Numbered from the stretch's first letter, positions 51,297 to 60,750 are shown. The stretch: DNA of 64,000 bases from Paenibacillus pedocola (GCF_031599675.1 NZ_CP134223.1:4774001-4838000), one strand, 5' to 3'. A program made the numbers and translations. Notes: a model not told the origin generated them from the sequence alone.

Positions 51297-51638
51297 AGTG
51301 GCCCTCCTAAAAGTTTGTTCAGCATATTCTACTTGGATTACTTCGACAAACTGGCTTCGTAAGCATTCACATAGTTTGTTCAGCATATTCTACTTGGTTT
51401 ACTTCGACAAACTGGCTTCGTAAGCCTTCGCTCAGTTTGTTTTGTTAGACTACTCATCATTTGTCATCAGCAGCAACTACGCTCTATAAGCCGTTCTGAT
51501 ATAGATCTGCCCCTATACACACCGTTGAAATTGAGCTTATCTCCAGGACATTTGCTTCGAAAGAGTATGGCCTAATTAAAGATGACGGAGGGCAAAAAAG
51601 CCGGTCCGCCTCTTAGGTCAGCTAAAGTTGTAAACTGA
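51297..51638. other. Intergenic region between dgkA and cdd
   Basis: 342 bp holding the tandem hairpin element (51312-51441) next to cdd and about 200 bp with no recognisable gene or strong terminator. Confidence 0.6.
51312..51441 (-). repeat. Tandem 61-bp hairpin element in the cdd 5' leader
   Basis: AGTTTGTT occurs at 51312-51319, 51373-51380 and 51434-51441, exactly 61 bp apart, and the complement ACAAACT at 51346-51352 and 51407-51413. Two 61-bp units therefore alternate with complementary arms. The arm nearest cdd is followed on the minus strand by TTTTAGGAGG, the cdd ribosome site. A related single element precedes hit (61901-61972) with a different but still complementary stem. Confidence 0.85.
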
Positions 51639-52034
51639 TTATGACATAAGTCCGGTGATCCAGTCCATCACAGGATGATAAAAAACATAGATTCCGACGA
51701 TAACGGCAAAGACCGCCGTAAGCAGCACAGCTCCTGCGGCGGTATCTTTGGCAGTCTTAGCCAGGGGATGAATATCCGGCGACACCAGATCAACCGTCGC
51801 TTCAATAGCCGTGTTCAACAGCTCTGTGCTCAGAACGAGCGTAATTGCCAGCAGCAGCAGCATCCAGCTTGAAGGAGGAAGCCGAAAAAAAGCGGCGGCG
51901 GCAAGCACAATAACAGCCAGGCCGCAATGCACCTTCATGTTCAGCTCGGATTTGAACGCTGAGGCTATGCCGTGCGCAGCAAATCGAAAAGAATGCCAGA
52001 ATTTTTTGTGGCCGACCGCCGTATTTTTGACCAT
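51639..52034 (-). CDS. dgkA: Undecaprenol/diacylglycerol kinase
   Basis: 131 residues. Three to four membrane helices and the DgkA signature STELLNTAIEATVDLVSP with conserved Glu and Asn residues. In Gram-positive bacteria this enzyme phosphorylates undecaprenol to recycle the lipid carrier. The ATG shares one base with the ybeY stop (TAATG), so translation is coupled. Confidence 0.95.
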   Translation of the reverse strand: MVKNTAVGHKKFWHSFRFAAHGIASAFKSELNMKVHCGLAVIVLAAAAFFRLPPSSWMLLLLAITLVLSTELLNTAIEATVDLVSPDIHPLAKTAKDTAAGAVLLTAVFAVIVGIYVFYHPVMDWITGLMS

Positions 52035-52531
52035 TAGCGGGTCAACCCCACCTGAGCCAGTACATGCTCCTGTTTGGACATCATTTCGGCCTCTGAGGCC
52101 GCATCCTGATGATCATAGCCCAGCAGATGCAAAAAACCGTGAACGAACAGGAATCCAAGCTCCCGTTCCAGAGAATGCCCATACTCCAGAGCCTGCTCCT
52201 GCGCCCGTGTAACAGAGATAATAATATCTCCCAGCGCATTTGGCACATCCCCAAGTTCTTCATTCTCCTCAAACGCATATATAATTTCCGGCTCATCTTC
52301 TCCGGTTTCGTTCATCGCAAAGGAAAGCACATCCGTCGGACGGTCAATTCCCCGGTACTCGCGGTTTAGTTCATGAATGCGCTCATTATCGACAAAAGTA
52401 AGGTCAACCTCACCTTTCTCAATCCCCTCGGCTTCCCCCGCTTTTTGCAGAATGCTCTCCAGCAATGCGATAAGACCGTCATTAATTTCGAATTCTTCCT
52501 GCTCATTGCTCCAATTGATGGCTAAACTCAT
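52034..52531 (-). CDS. ybeY: Endoribonuclease YbeY (rRNA maturation factor)
   Basis: 165 residues. The three-His metal motif HGFLHLLGYDH lies near the C-terminus, and RPTDVLSFAM is the second family motif. Acts in 16S rRNA processing and ribosome quality control. Overlaps pgpH by 4 bp (ATGA) and dgkA by 1 bp. Confidence 0.96.
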   Translation of the reverse strand: MSLAINWSNEQEEFEINDGLIALLESILQKAGEAEGIEKGEVDLTFVDNERIHELNREYRGIDRPTDVLSFAMNETGEDEPEIIYAFEENEELGDVPNALGDIIISVTRAQEQALEYGHSLERELGFLFVHGFLHLLGYDHQDAASEAEMMSKQEHVLAQVGLTR

Positions 52532-54783
52532 GTAGTAGCCGCCCCTTCCTCTTTCTTCGGTTTCTTCACTTCCTCAGGATATTCGATCCGCGAGTGAAAA
52601 ATCCCCATTACCGTTTCTTTGAGCGTCCGCGCGATAATGTCCAATTCCTTGATAGTCAGGTCACATTCGTCGAATTGGTGATCGTCCAGACGGCTCTTAA
52701 TAATCTTCTCGATCATCGTCTCCACCTGCACAACGGTCGGCTTGCGGAGTGAACGGACAGCAGCCTCCACACTGTCGGCAATCCCGACCACGGCAGCTTC
52801 TTTCGACTGTGCCTTAGGTCCGGAATAGCGGAAATCCTCTTCGGTGAAATCAGGCTCAATGCCTTTTTCCTCCGCCAGTTTTAGTGCTTTATGGTAAAAA
52901 TAATGCAGGAACGTCGTGCCGTGATGCTGTTCCGCAATATCGCGGATCGGTTTAGGCAGCTTATACTCTTTGAGCATTTCCACCCCGTCACGGGCATGAG
53001 CGACAATGATCGATTTGCTGAGCGCCGGTTCAATCGAATCATGCGGATTTTCCATATTGTTCTGGTTCTCGATAAAATAAAACGGCCGCTTCGTTTTGCC
53101 GATATCATGATAGTAGGAGCCGACGCGGCACAGCAGTCCATCCGCACCGATCGCCTCTGCCGCAGCTTCTGACAGGTTGCCGACCATTACGCTGTGATGA
53201 TATGTTCCCGGTGTTTCGGTCAGCAGCTTACGGAGCAGCGGATGATTCGGGTTGGACAGCTCGACCAGCTTCAGCGCCGATAAAATGCCGAAGGTAGCCT
53301 CGAAGAACGGCATCAGCCCGATCACCAGCACCGCTGTCAGCAGACCGCTGGCAAAAGCAAAACCTACCTCATATAAGGTCTGTGTATCATTCCATTCCCC
53401 GCCTCCCAGCAGTTTCAGCATAAATACTGTTACACAGCCGAATAAGGAGACCATAATCCCGCCTTTCAGCAGGGTGGAGCGCTGTCCGGCACGGTGGGTT
53501 GCAAAAATGGCTACATACGACACTACCAGCGCAAAGAAGCCGAAGGTAAAGTCAAAAACCGTATTCTGCTGCACATTCAGAATAATGCTTGAGAGCACAC
53601 TGAACAAAATGGAGCAGAAATACGCCAGTGTCATATCCAGCAGCATGGCAATCAGCATCGCCCCGATGGCAACCGGTGCCAGGAAGCCGACATAGGACCG
53701 GACATCGGTCTGCAGGAATGCAGCAAGCCGCATGGTGAAGATGGTTATGATAAAGACGAGCACCAGCATCAGCAGCTGGGAATTATTGTACTTAAAGCCG
53801 GCAGTGCCTCCGGAATAGCGGATAAACACCATTAAGCCTGCCGAGAGCATTATCGACAGCAGCAGCAGCCCGAATTGCGGCCAATAGTTAACTTCATTGC
53901 TGAGCAGTCCGTTTTCATCCAGCAGCGCGTACAGATCAGGTGTAATCGTATCCCCTTTGGCTACCAGCACATCACCTTGCTCGATAAACACATCCGGCGT
54001 GTTCTCACGTGCCTGCACCTTTGCTTCCTTGGTGGCTTCCTCGTCAAAGAACTTGTTAGGCATAATAACCAGCCGTACCAGCTCCTGCGTAACCTCACGG
54101 GCTGTACGCTGGCTGAGTGAGCTGACGCTGACCTGCTCCGCCACCTTGGCGCGCACCGTCTGGGCGTCTACGATCTGATCATTCATCAGCTTAATCACAA
54201 TCTCCCGGGCAACCTGCTTCATTTCGATGATATCCTGGGAGGTCAGACGCGGGATTTTGATATAAGTCTCTTCCGGTATGGTGTAGGCCTGCTCAGCGAT
54301 GACCGACTGTATTTCATCCAGGAGCGTATCGGAATAAGTGCCTGAATTACGGCTTGAATTGATAAAATTCAGGATAAAATCATTAGCCCGCTGGGGGATC
54401 ACATCTTTGTAGATACCGACCTTATCGCTTTGTGAAATAAGATCATCCTGATTAAGGCTGTCAATCCGGTCCAGAAGCGAGGTGACCAGACTGTCGGCTC
54501 TAATCGGAATAATCTCATACTTGTTGGGTACACTCTCGGCAGCCGCCTCCTGGGCTTTCAGCTTAGCCTTATTATCAAGGATTTGCTTGGGTGCCGTAAT
54601 TTCTTTGGCGCTGGTAGTATTCACTTTTATATCATAACGTTTGGGCAGCAGATCAGAAGAGAGACTGAAATAGAAGACAATCCCCAATAACAGGAAAAGA
54701 GCATAGCGCGTTGCCGCGCTATACTTCCATCCGGTATTGCTATATACAAATCCGCTTAATTTCGATGGTTGCTTTGAAGCCAT
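52528..54783 (-). CDS. pgpH: 7TMR-HDED membrane phosphohydrolase PgpH (YqfF)
   Basis: 751 residues. One N-terminal helix (about 21-43), a large extracellular 7TMR-HDED domain (about 50-285), seven membrane helices (about 295-485) and a cytoplasmic HD domain with H-SVMVGNLSE, SYYHDIGKTKRP and HARDG. Relatives in Listeria hydrolyse c-di-AMP. Between phoH and ybeY, with tight spacing. Confidence 0.95.
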   Translation of the reverse strand: MASKQPSKLSGFVYSNTGWKYSAATRYALFLLLGIVFYFSLSSDLLPKRYDIKVNTTSAKEITAPKQILDNKAKLKAQEAAAESVPNKYEIIPIRADSLVTSLLDRIDSLNQDDLISQSDKVGIYKDVIPQRANDFILNFINSSRNSGTYSDTLLDEIQSVIAEQAYTIPEETYIKIPRLTSQDIIEMKQVAREIVIKLMNDQIVDAQTVRAKVAEQVSVSSLSQRTAREVTQELVRLVIMPNKFFDEEATKEAKVQARENTPDVFIEQGDVLVAKGDTITPDLYALLDENGLLSNEVNYWPQFGLLLLSIMLSAGLMVFIRYSGGTAGFKYNNSQLLMLVLVFIITIFTMRLAAFLQTDVRSYVGFLAPVAIGAMLIAMLLDMTLAYFCSILFSVLSSIILNVQQNTVFDFTFGFFALVVSYVAIFATHRAGQRSTLLKGGIMVSLFGCVTVFMLKLLGGGEWNDTQTLYEVGFAFASGLLTAVLVIGLMPFFEATFGILSALKLVELSNPNHPLLRKLLTETPGTYHHSVMVGNLSEAAAEAIGADGLLCRVGSYYHDIGKTKRPFYFIENQNNMENPHDSIEPALSKSIIVAHARDGVEMLKEYKLPKPIRDIAEQHHGTTFLHYFYHKALKLAEEKGIEPDFTEEDFRYSGPKAQSKEAAVVGIADSVEAAVRSLRKPTVVQVETMIEKIIKSRLDDHQFDECDLTIKELDIIARTLKETVMGIFHSRIEYPEEVKKPKKEEGAATT

Positions 54784-54800
54784 GAGGACAGTCCCCTTTG

Positions 54801-55772
54801 TTAGTCGAGGTTTTCGGCAGAGCGGTCATAGGCTACGATAATTTTCTGCACCAGGGAGTGCCTTACTACATCCTGTTCTGCAAAATAAACAAAACCCAAT
54901 TCCTCAATACCGGACAAAATCGCCTTAGCTTCTATTAATCCCGATTTTTTGCCGCGCGGCAGGTCAATCTGGGTCACGTCACCCGTGATGACCATCTTTG
55001 AACCAAACCCTAGCCGGGTCAGAAACATTTTCATTTGCTCAGGGGTCGTATTCTGGGCTTCATCCAGGATGATAAAAGAATCATCCAGCGTACGTCCCCG
55101 CATATAGGCAAGCGGTGCAATTTCAATCAATCCCCGCTCAAGTGCCTTGGCCACCTGATCAGGTCCCATAACGTCATACAAGGCGTCGTAAAGCGGACGA
55201 AGATATGGGTCTACCTTTTCCTGCAAATCGCCAGGAAGAAAGCCCAGACTCTCCCCTGCCTCAACAGCTGGGCGGGTAAGCACAATACGCTTCACAGAAC
55301 CCTCTTTGAGCGCTGTAACGGCAAGCACAACGGCAAGATAGGTCTTGCCTGTTCCTGCCGGGCCGATACCAAAGACGATATCGCGTTTCTTAATGGTAGT
55401 AACATAGTGCTTCTGGCCAATGGTTTTGACACGGATCGGCTTGCCGCGGAAAGTGGTTGTGATTTCACCCTTGAACAGGTCAAGCAGCTGATCGGCGCGA
55501 AAATCCTTAGCCAGCTCTACCGCATATTGAATGTCCCGTTCACTAAGTATGTAACCGCTGCGAACCAGAGACAGCAGAACATTGAACAATTGCCCCAGCA
55601 TGTCCACTTCGCGCTCCGCCCCGCGTATCGTAACCTCCGCCTCACGCGAGTCAATCACTGCCGGAATTTCACTTTCGATTATTTTAAGGAATCCATCCTG
55701 CGGGCCGAACAGGGATTGCGCTTCTCCCGCATTTTGCAAAGATATACGAATGCTTGCAGTCTGTTCTGACAA
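54801..55772 (-). CDS. phoH: PhoH-like ATPase
   Basis: 323 residues. N-terminal KH-like region (about 1-110), then Walker A GPAGTGKT (about 139-146), FLPGDLQEKVDPYLRPLYDAL and Walker B FIILDEAQN. PhoH proteins are proposed RNA-associated ATPases. Second PhoH-domain protein in the window, without the PIN domain of YlaK. Between yqfD and pgpH, as in B. subtilis. Confidence 0.94.
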   Translation of the reverse strand: MSEQTASIRISLQNAGEAQSLFGPQDGFLKIIESEIPAVIDSREAEVTIRGAEREVDMLGQLFNVLLSLVRSGYILSERDIQYAVELAKDFRADQLLDLFKGEITTTFRGKPIRVKTIGQKHYVTTIKKRDIVFGIGPAGTGKTYLAVVLAVTALKEGSVKRIVLTRPAVEAGESLGFLPGDLQEKVDPYLRPLYDALYDVMGPDQVAKALERGLIEIAPLAYMRGRTLDDSFIILDEAQNTTPEQMKMFLTRLGFGSKMVITGDVTQIDLPRGKKSGLIEAKAILSGIEELGFVYFAEQDVVRHSLVQKIIVAYDRSAENLD

Positions 55773-55787
55773 GTAGCCTCATTCTCC

Positions 55788-56969
55788 TCAGTTGTTTACT
55801 ATCGGAAGTTCTTCCGCAATTTTCTCTTCCACTTCAAACAGCACTTTCATATAAACTTTACCATTGTCTTTCTTCTCATGCAAAATTTTTTGACTTTTTA
55901 TGGTGCTGTCAGCGCCGTAACGGGCCAAAATATCATTTTTTGCCCGTGCAATCCCGTCTGCCCTGGCCTCTTCCGCCGTTTTTACCGAAGAGGTGTATTG
56001 GATCTGCAGCTCCTTCTCTGTCATCACCCCGAGCGGCAGCCGCAGGGACCGCCAGGTGAGCATATTATTCTCTGTAAGCGTGCGTGATTTATCAAAACCG
56101 GATTTCCCGTAGCCCCACAACTGGACCGCCCATTTACCCAGCACCAGGTAAGTGCGGTCTTTCCGTTCCCCGGTGTAGGAGCTGCTTGTCGTTTTCAGGG
56201 GAACCTCGATATTGTATTCATGCCAGACAAGGCCCTTTACCTCTCCTTTAGCCACTACATACTCTGTATTCTCCTCATCGCCCAAAGCTCCGGAGATCAA
56301 TATCTGCCCTTTTTTGACCCGGGAATGGATGCCCACCACCGGTCTGCCCTGCTCGGCATAAATTCCGGTAACCACAGCATCAGTTCTGCTGACCAAATGG
56401 CGCTGGCTTAACAGAGGCTTATTCTCCGGCCGGTCAGCCTCGACTACCTGAATCGTAATGCTCGTCCCCGTCCGCTCCACACCGACCCATGAAATACCCG
56501 GGACACGGGAAGCCAGCTTTTTGGAGAGCTTGTCCGGATCTTCCATACGCCAAATCCACTGGTACGGATATACGCCCTCCTGGCGGGCAGCAGCTAATAT
56601 GTCATCGGAGGCAATCAGCTTATTTCCTTCAACCCGGATGGTCCAGACCATCGAACAAAACAGCAGAAGTGTAACCCCAAACAGGAGTATACCTGCGGCA
56701 AAAAGCTTGCGTCTCCACAGCCGTGCCGCCCTGAAGGGAAGTCCGTTCCTGGCGGTGACATGCATGCGGCAGCCTGTCTTTTTCAGGAGCGGCCGGAGAG
56801 CAAAAAAGTCATCCAGCAAGAGATTCAGGGAAGCGCCGTCTCCGGCAGGCTTCACCTCCCAGATGACGATGCCGGCTTCGGCTACGGCATTGATAAACTT
56901 TTCCACCTGCGGTCCCGTCACATGCAGTGTAACGAACCCCCGCAATGTTGACAGAGGCGGCTCTTTCAT
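55788..56969 (-). CDS. yqfD: Sporulation protein YqfD
   Basis: 393 residues. N-terminal cytoplasmic domain (1-85), one membrane helix (about 90-112) and an extracytoplasmic FtsQ/DivIB-like region with repeated VEGNKLIASDDILAAARQEGV. In B. subtilis yqfD belongs to the sigma-E regulon and deletion impairs sporulation. Overlaps yqfC by 4 bp. Confidence 0.93.
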   Translation of the reverse strand: MKEPPLSTLRGFVTLHVTGPQVEKFINAVAEAGIVIWEVKPAGDGASLNLLLDDFFALRPLLKKTGCRMHVTARNGLPFRAARLWRRKLFAAGILLFGVTLLLFCSMVWTIRVEGNKLIASDDILAAARQEGVYPYQWIWRMEDPDKLSKKLASRVPGISWVGVERTGTSITIQVVEADRPENKPLLSQRHLVSRTDAVVTGIYAEQGRPVVGIHSRVKKGQILISGALGDEENTEYVVAKGEVKGLVWHEYNIEVPLKTTSSSYTGERKDRTYLVLGKWAVQLWGYGKSGFDKSRTLTENNMLTWRSLRLPLGVMTEKELQIQYTSSVKTAEEARADGIARAKNDILARYGADSTIKSQKILHEKKDNGKVYMKVLFEVEEKIAEELPIVNN

Positions 56970-57259
56970 GGTTTCTCCTCGCTTCCCTTATATCTGATTT
57001 CACCGATAATGCCTTCAACAGCCAGCTCCTGGCCGAGTATGTTCCGGATCATAAGCCCTTCCCCGGAAATTTCCAGTGAACCATTCACTAACGCGATCGT
57101 AAGCTGTCCAGAGGAAAAGTTCAGCACGCCGCGGTGATTCTCAATATATAGCTCCTTATTGCCGATCAGGGTGATCCGGGGCAACTCCTGCAGCACATCC
57201 TGCGGAAGATCCAGTACCCCGTTTGTCCATCCCCGCAGCCTGCGGCCGATACGGGTCAT
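56966..57259 (-). CDS. yqfC: Sporulation protein YqfC
   Basis: 97 residues, a YabP/YqfC-fold small protein: LDLPQDVLQELPRITLIGN, ELYIENHRGVLNFSSGQLTI and IRNILGQELAVEGIIGEIRY. It is the mother-cell sporulation partner of YqfD. A candidate sigma-E promoter lies 34-64 bp upstream (57293-57323). Confidence 0.93.
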   Translation of the reverse strand: MTRIGRRLRGWTNGVLDLPQDVLQELPRITLIGNKELYIENHRGVLNFSSGQLTIALVNGSLEISGEGLMIRNILGQELAVEGIIGEIRYKGSEEKP

Positions 57260-57292
57260 ATGTAGACTTCTCCCCCTTCCTGCCTTCTGTAC

Positions 57293-57323
57293 ACCATATG
57301 CGGAGATACCGTTTTTTATGAGC
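57293..57323 (-). promoter_or_regulatory. Candidate sigma-E promoter of yqfCD
   Basis: GCTCATAAA (57315-57323), about 14 bp, then CATATGGT (57293-57300), near the sigma-E patterns ATA and CATACANT. Supported by the known sigma-E control of yqfCD in Bacillus. Confidence 0.45.
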
Positions 57324-57375
57324 AGAAGTCACATGGGAAGCGAGATTCGTGGGGCCTTCGGAGCCCGGGAAATAC

Positions 57376-57414
57376 AAAAAAAGCCTTCGGGACCTTTAAA
57401 GGCCCTGAAGGCTT
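57376..57414 (-). terminator. Terminator after the 206-residue gene
   Basis: Stem AAGCCTTCAGGGCCTTT / AAAGGTCCCGAAGGCTT, followed by seven T on the minus strand. It isolates yqfCD from the floA side. Confidence 0.9.
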
Positions 57415-57477
57415 ACCTGTGCATGATAGAACAGCTGCCGCCCTAACCTGCAGCATAGCTGACGCTCGGCAAAATTG

Positions 57478-58098
57478 CTACCTGCGGGTAGAATGCGGCC
57501 GCCGGGAACGCGGGGGGCTGAGAATTTCCGACCAGACCAGCCCGTTCTGCAGGGCTTGACGGTTGGTCGCCAGACTGCTCCGGAGAGGGGCTTGCGCCGT
57601 GCCGCCCTGCTCACGGGCCGCCACAGCGCCTCCTAAGCCCTCTTCCTTCACCTGACCAGCCATCCCGTCAAATGAGGCCTGCAGCCGCTCCAGCTCGCGC
57701 TGCATACGCTCTGTACGCGCCTGTACGCTGTCTTCTCTGTCCCCGGACTGCTCCAGAGACATTCCTTCTCCTGTCTCATAATCGGGTGTAGGAATCTGCG
57801 GAGATTCTCTCCATGCCGGAGAGAGCTCATGCTCATGCTCCTCAGAGGACGCCGTTGACCGTCCAGGATACGAGGAGGAACCTCCAGGCGCCGGGAACCC
57901 GCTGCCTGAGCCTGCCGGGCGCGCTGTCTCCCGGTCAGGCTCAGGGCGCCGTGCCCGGCGCAGCGGATTATCCCCGCCTCCGCCAAACGTTGGCATGCCG
58001 CCCCGTGCATTAGGCTTTTTCTTGTTCTTAGCCGCTTTATTCACATTGGAAATGATCGCGATAAGAATAATCGCGGCGATATAAATCAAACTGCCCAT
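57478..58098 (-). CDS. Proline/Ser-rich single-pass membrane protein, unknown
   Basis: 206 residues. One N-terminal helix (3-20) is followed by a basic stretch (KAAKNKKKPN), a long low-complexity Gly/Pro/Ser/Glu linker (about 30-120), a coiled coil (about 128-150) and a C-terminal motif LQNGLVWSEILSPPRSRRP. That end resembles the SEILGPPR tail found on other Firmicute membrane proteins, from memory only. Starts 16 bp after floA. Function unknown. Confidence 0.65.
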   Translation of the reverse strand: MGSLIYIAAIILIAIISNVNKAAKNKKKPNARGGMPTFGGGGDNPLRRARRPEPDRETARPAGSGSGFPAPGGSSSYPGRSTASSEEHEHELSPAWRESPQIPTPDYETGEGMSLEQSGDREDSVQARTERMQRELERLQASFDGMAGQVKEEGLGGAVAAREQGGTAQAPLRSSLATNRQALQNGLVWSEILSPPRSRRPHSTRR

Positions 58099-58114
58099 GG
58101 GAACTCACATCCCC

Positions 58115-59116
58115 TTATTTATTGGTCGGACGGTTCGAATCGTCCCCATCATTTAATTTACCGAGCGAGCCGCGCATCTGGGTGTCGGCCTCGATATTCT
58201 TGAGATTCATATAGTCCATAACGCCAAGCTGTCCGGCCCGCAGCGCTTCCGCCATAGCCAGCGGTACCTGGGATTCGGCTTCTACGACCAGCGCCTTCAT
58301 CTCAACGACCCGCGCCTTCATTTCCTGTTCATGGGCCACGGCCATTGCTCTGCGTTCTTCGGCTTTGGCCTGCGCGATGCGTTTGTCTGCTTCTGCCTGC
58401 TCGGTCTGCAGATAAGCGCCGATATTCTTGCCGACATCGACATCCGCAATATCAATCGAGAGAATCTCAAAGGCGGTACCGGAGTCCAGGCCCTTGGACA
58501 GAACGGTCCGCGAAATCGAATCCGGATTCTCCAGAACGTCCTTATGGGAATTACTTGAACCTACGGTAGTAACAATCCCTTCACCGACACGCGCAATAAT
58601 CGTTTCCTCACCCGCACCGCCGACCAGCCGGTCGATATTGGCCCGGACGGTTACGCGTGCTTTAACCTTCACTTCGATCCCGTTCTTGGCAACCGCAGCG
58701 ACAATCGGTGTCTCAATAACACGCGGATTAACACTCATCTGTACGGCCAGCAGGACGTCACGTCCCGCCAGATCAATCGCAGCAGCGCGCGTGAACTCAA
58801 GCGGAATATCGGCCCGCTGGGCAGCGATAAGCGCATTGACAACCCGGTCAACGTTACCGCCGGCCAGGTAATGGCTCTCCAGCTGATTGATATTAAGGCC
58901 TAGTCCGGCCTTCGTTGCCTTAATCAGAGGATTGACAATCCGGCTCGGAGTTACCCGGCGCAGCCTCATTGCCACCAGCGTAATAATACTGATTCTTACA
59001 CCGGATGCCCAAGCAGAAACCCACAGCATAACCGGGAAGAAGCTGAAGAACACACTTAAAACAATGATCACGACAACCGCGATCAGCAAAATAGGAATCA
59101 AAGATGCTTCACCCAT
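58115..59116 (-). CDS. floA: Flotillin-like protein FloA
   Basis: 333 residues from ATG 59116. An N-terminal membrane anchor (about 5-30), an SPFH domain, and a coiled-coil C-terminus with Ala/Glu-rich repeats (AQAKAEERRAMAVAHEQEMKA). It organises lipid-raft-like membrane domains and is linked to signalling and wall synthesis. Immediately downstream of nfeD, its usual partner. Confidence 0.96.
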   Translation of the reverse strand: MGEASLIPILLIAVVVIIVLSVFFSFFPVMLWVSAWASGVRISIITLVAMRLRRVTPSRIVNPLIKATKAGLGLNINQLESHYLAGGNVDRVVNALIAAQRADIPLEFTRAAAIDLAGRDVLLAVQMSVNPRVIETPIVAAVAKNGIEVKVKARVTVRANIDRLVGGAGEETIIARVGEGIVTTVGSSNSHKDVLENPDSISRTVLSKGLDSGTAFEILSIDIADVDVGKNIGAYLQTEQAEADKRIAQAKAEERRAMAVAHEQEMKARVVEMKALVVEAESQVPLAMAEALRAGQLGVMDYMNLKNIEADTQMRGSLGKLNDGDDSNRPTNK

Positions 59117-59175
59117 ACTCTTTCTCAACCTCCGCTACTTTTTTTAAATCCACTTCTGCCTTTCAAAAGCTCGGC

Positions 59176-60558
59176 TTATTCCGCCGATTCCTTTACCACC
59201 ACGCGCCCGCCCTCTACCTTGACGACCGAAATGGGCCTGCCCGAATTGATAAAGCTGCCTTCAGTAACCACATCTACACGTTCTCCGCCGACCATGGCAG
59301 TTCCTGCCGGACGAAGCGGAGTGATACTCACGCCTGCTGCTCCAAGAAGGTTCAGCTTTTCGGGTACTGGCACAAATCCCTCTTCCTTGGTCAGACTATC
59401 CCGCAAAATAAACCGGTTCCAGATTCCCCGCTCTTTAAAGATAACTGCGACAATCACAATTACCACCGCTGCTGCCGCAAAGGCAATCCCAAGGTTGAGC
59501 AGGGCATGCGTATAGCTGAAGGCTGCCCGCACTACGCCTGCGACAAGGCAGACTGAACCCAGCAGACCCAGTATCCCAAAGCTAGGGACAAACAGCTCCA
59601 GAACGAGCATCACAAGCCCCAGAATGAACAGCAGCCAGGTCTCGGCCCCGGCGAAGCCGGCAACATAGTTGCCAAAGAAATAAAGGGCAAAGGCGAGCGT
59701 TCCGATGATACCCGGAACACCGAAGCCGGGTACCAGCATTTCAATGACAACTCCGGCAATCCCGATAAAGAGCAGAATCGTCATCACAACCGGATTTGTG
59801 AGAAACTGCGACATTTTCTCAGCTCCGGTATGCTTTACATAAAAAATATCTTCCGTAGAATACCCAAGCCAGCTCACAGCATCCTCCGGTGTACCTGCCA
59901 AATGTTCAGCATATCCGGCTTTCAGCGCTTCATCACTGGTCAAAGCAATGATCTGCCCTGCGGTTTTGTTCACACCAAGCTCAGGTTTGTTCACCACCAG
60001 ATTAACATCCATCATCCCTGCGGCGATGTCGGGATCACGCCCGTTCAACATGGCTGCCCCTACCATTTTGGATTTCCAGTAGGAGACCATTTTGGCATCA
60101 TCCACGTGGTTTCCGTTCATATCTACCAGCGATGCCGCTCCGATCATGCTCCCGGGCTTCATGATGATGGTATCCGCATTCAGCGCTATGTAACTGCCCG
60201 CAGATGCGGCGTCGCCCTTAATGTAAGCAGCAGTCGGAATATCGCTGTCTCTGACCAGCGTACCTATCTGCTCGGCAGTGTCAACGAGTCCCCCCGGTGT
60301 ATCAATCTCCAGCACAATCAAAACAGCTCCGTAGCTTGCCGCCTCGGCAAAACCTCGTTCCAGAAAGCTCTGCAGCCCGCGTTCAATCTCCTGGTCTACC
60401 GGAATGATAAACACAGGTCCGCTCTTAATCTGGGCACCTGAATCCGCTGCACCTGACGAAGCAGCCGCTCCGCTTGCCCCGGCCAGAACCGGCATACCCA
60501 GCATCAGCAGCAGAATTGCGGCGGTAAAGGATAGCAGCATTTTTCGAAATCTGCTCAT
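59176..60558 (-). CDS. yqeZ: NfeD-like membrane protein with ClpP-class protease domain (YqeZ)
   Basis: 460 residues. A signal peptide (about 1-28), a ClpP-like serine protease domain with LEIDTPGG (about 85-92) and GDAASAGSYIAL carrying the catalytic Ser, several membrane helices (about 255-380) and the NfeD OB-fold domain at the C-terminus (GTAMVGGERVDVVTEG). It pairs with FloA in membrane microdomains. GGGAGG precedes the ATG. Confidence 0.95.
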   Translation of the reverse strand: MSRFRKMLLSFTAAILLLMLGMPVLAGASGAAASSGAADSGAQIKSGPVFIIPVDQEIERGLQSFLERGFAEAASYGAVLIVLEIDTPGGLVDTAEQIGTLVRDSDIPTAAYIKGDAASAGSYIALNADTIIMKPGSMIGAASLVDMNGNHVDDAKMVSYWKSKMVGAAMLNGRDPDIAAGMMDVNLVVNKPELGVNKTAGQIIALTSDEALKAGYAEHLAGTPEDAVSWLGYSTEDIFYVKHTGAEKMSQFLTNPVVMTILLFIGIAGVVIEMLVPGFGVPGIIGTLAFALYFFGNYVAGFAGAETWLLFILGLVMLVLELFVPSFGILGLLGSVCLVAGVVRAAFSYTHALLNLGIAFAAAAVVIVIVAVIFKERGIWNRFILRDSLTKEEGFVPVPEKLNLLGAAGVSITPLRPAGTAMVGGERVDVVTEGSFINSGRPISVVKVEGGRVVVKESAE

Positions 60559-60669
60559 GTTTTAACCTCCCTTCTCCATGATAACCCAGTTCATACTCCC
60601 TAGTACGCCATTCCCGGAAATCCGTTTCAAACAAACCCAAGTTTCATTAGTCTCCCGGCAAAATGCAAA

Positions 60670-60710
60670 TAAAGGACAAGCTAAGCTGCTGCTTATACCT
60701 GTCCTTTAAT
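60670..60710 (-). terminator. Second hairpin between yqeY and yqeZ
   Basis: Stem TAAAGGACA / TGTCCTTTA with a 21-nt loop that itself pairs AAGC-AGC-AGCTT, followed by TTTGCATTTT on the minus strand. Confidence 0.65.
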
Positions 60711-60714
60711 TACG

Positions 60715-60739
60715 AAAAACACCCCTTATAAAAGGGGTG
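60715..60739 (-). terminator. Terminator after yqeY
   Basis: 8-bp stem CACCCCTT / AAGGGGTG with a TTAT loop, then five T on the minus strand. Confidence 0.85.
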
Positions 60740-60750
60740 CTAGCGTTATA

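Noticed and set aside
51297..51386. Longer N-terminus of cdd
   Set aside because: It reads through the repeat element and the ribosome site; ATG 51296 gives the family N-terminus.
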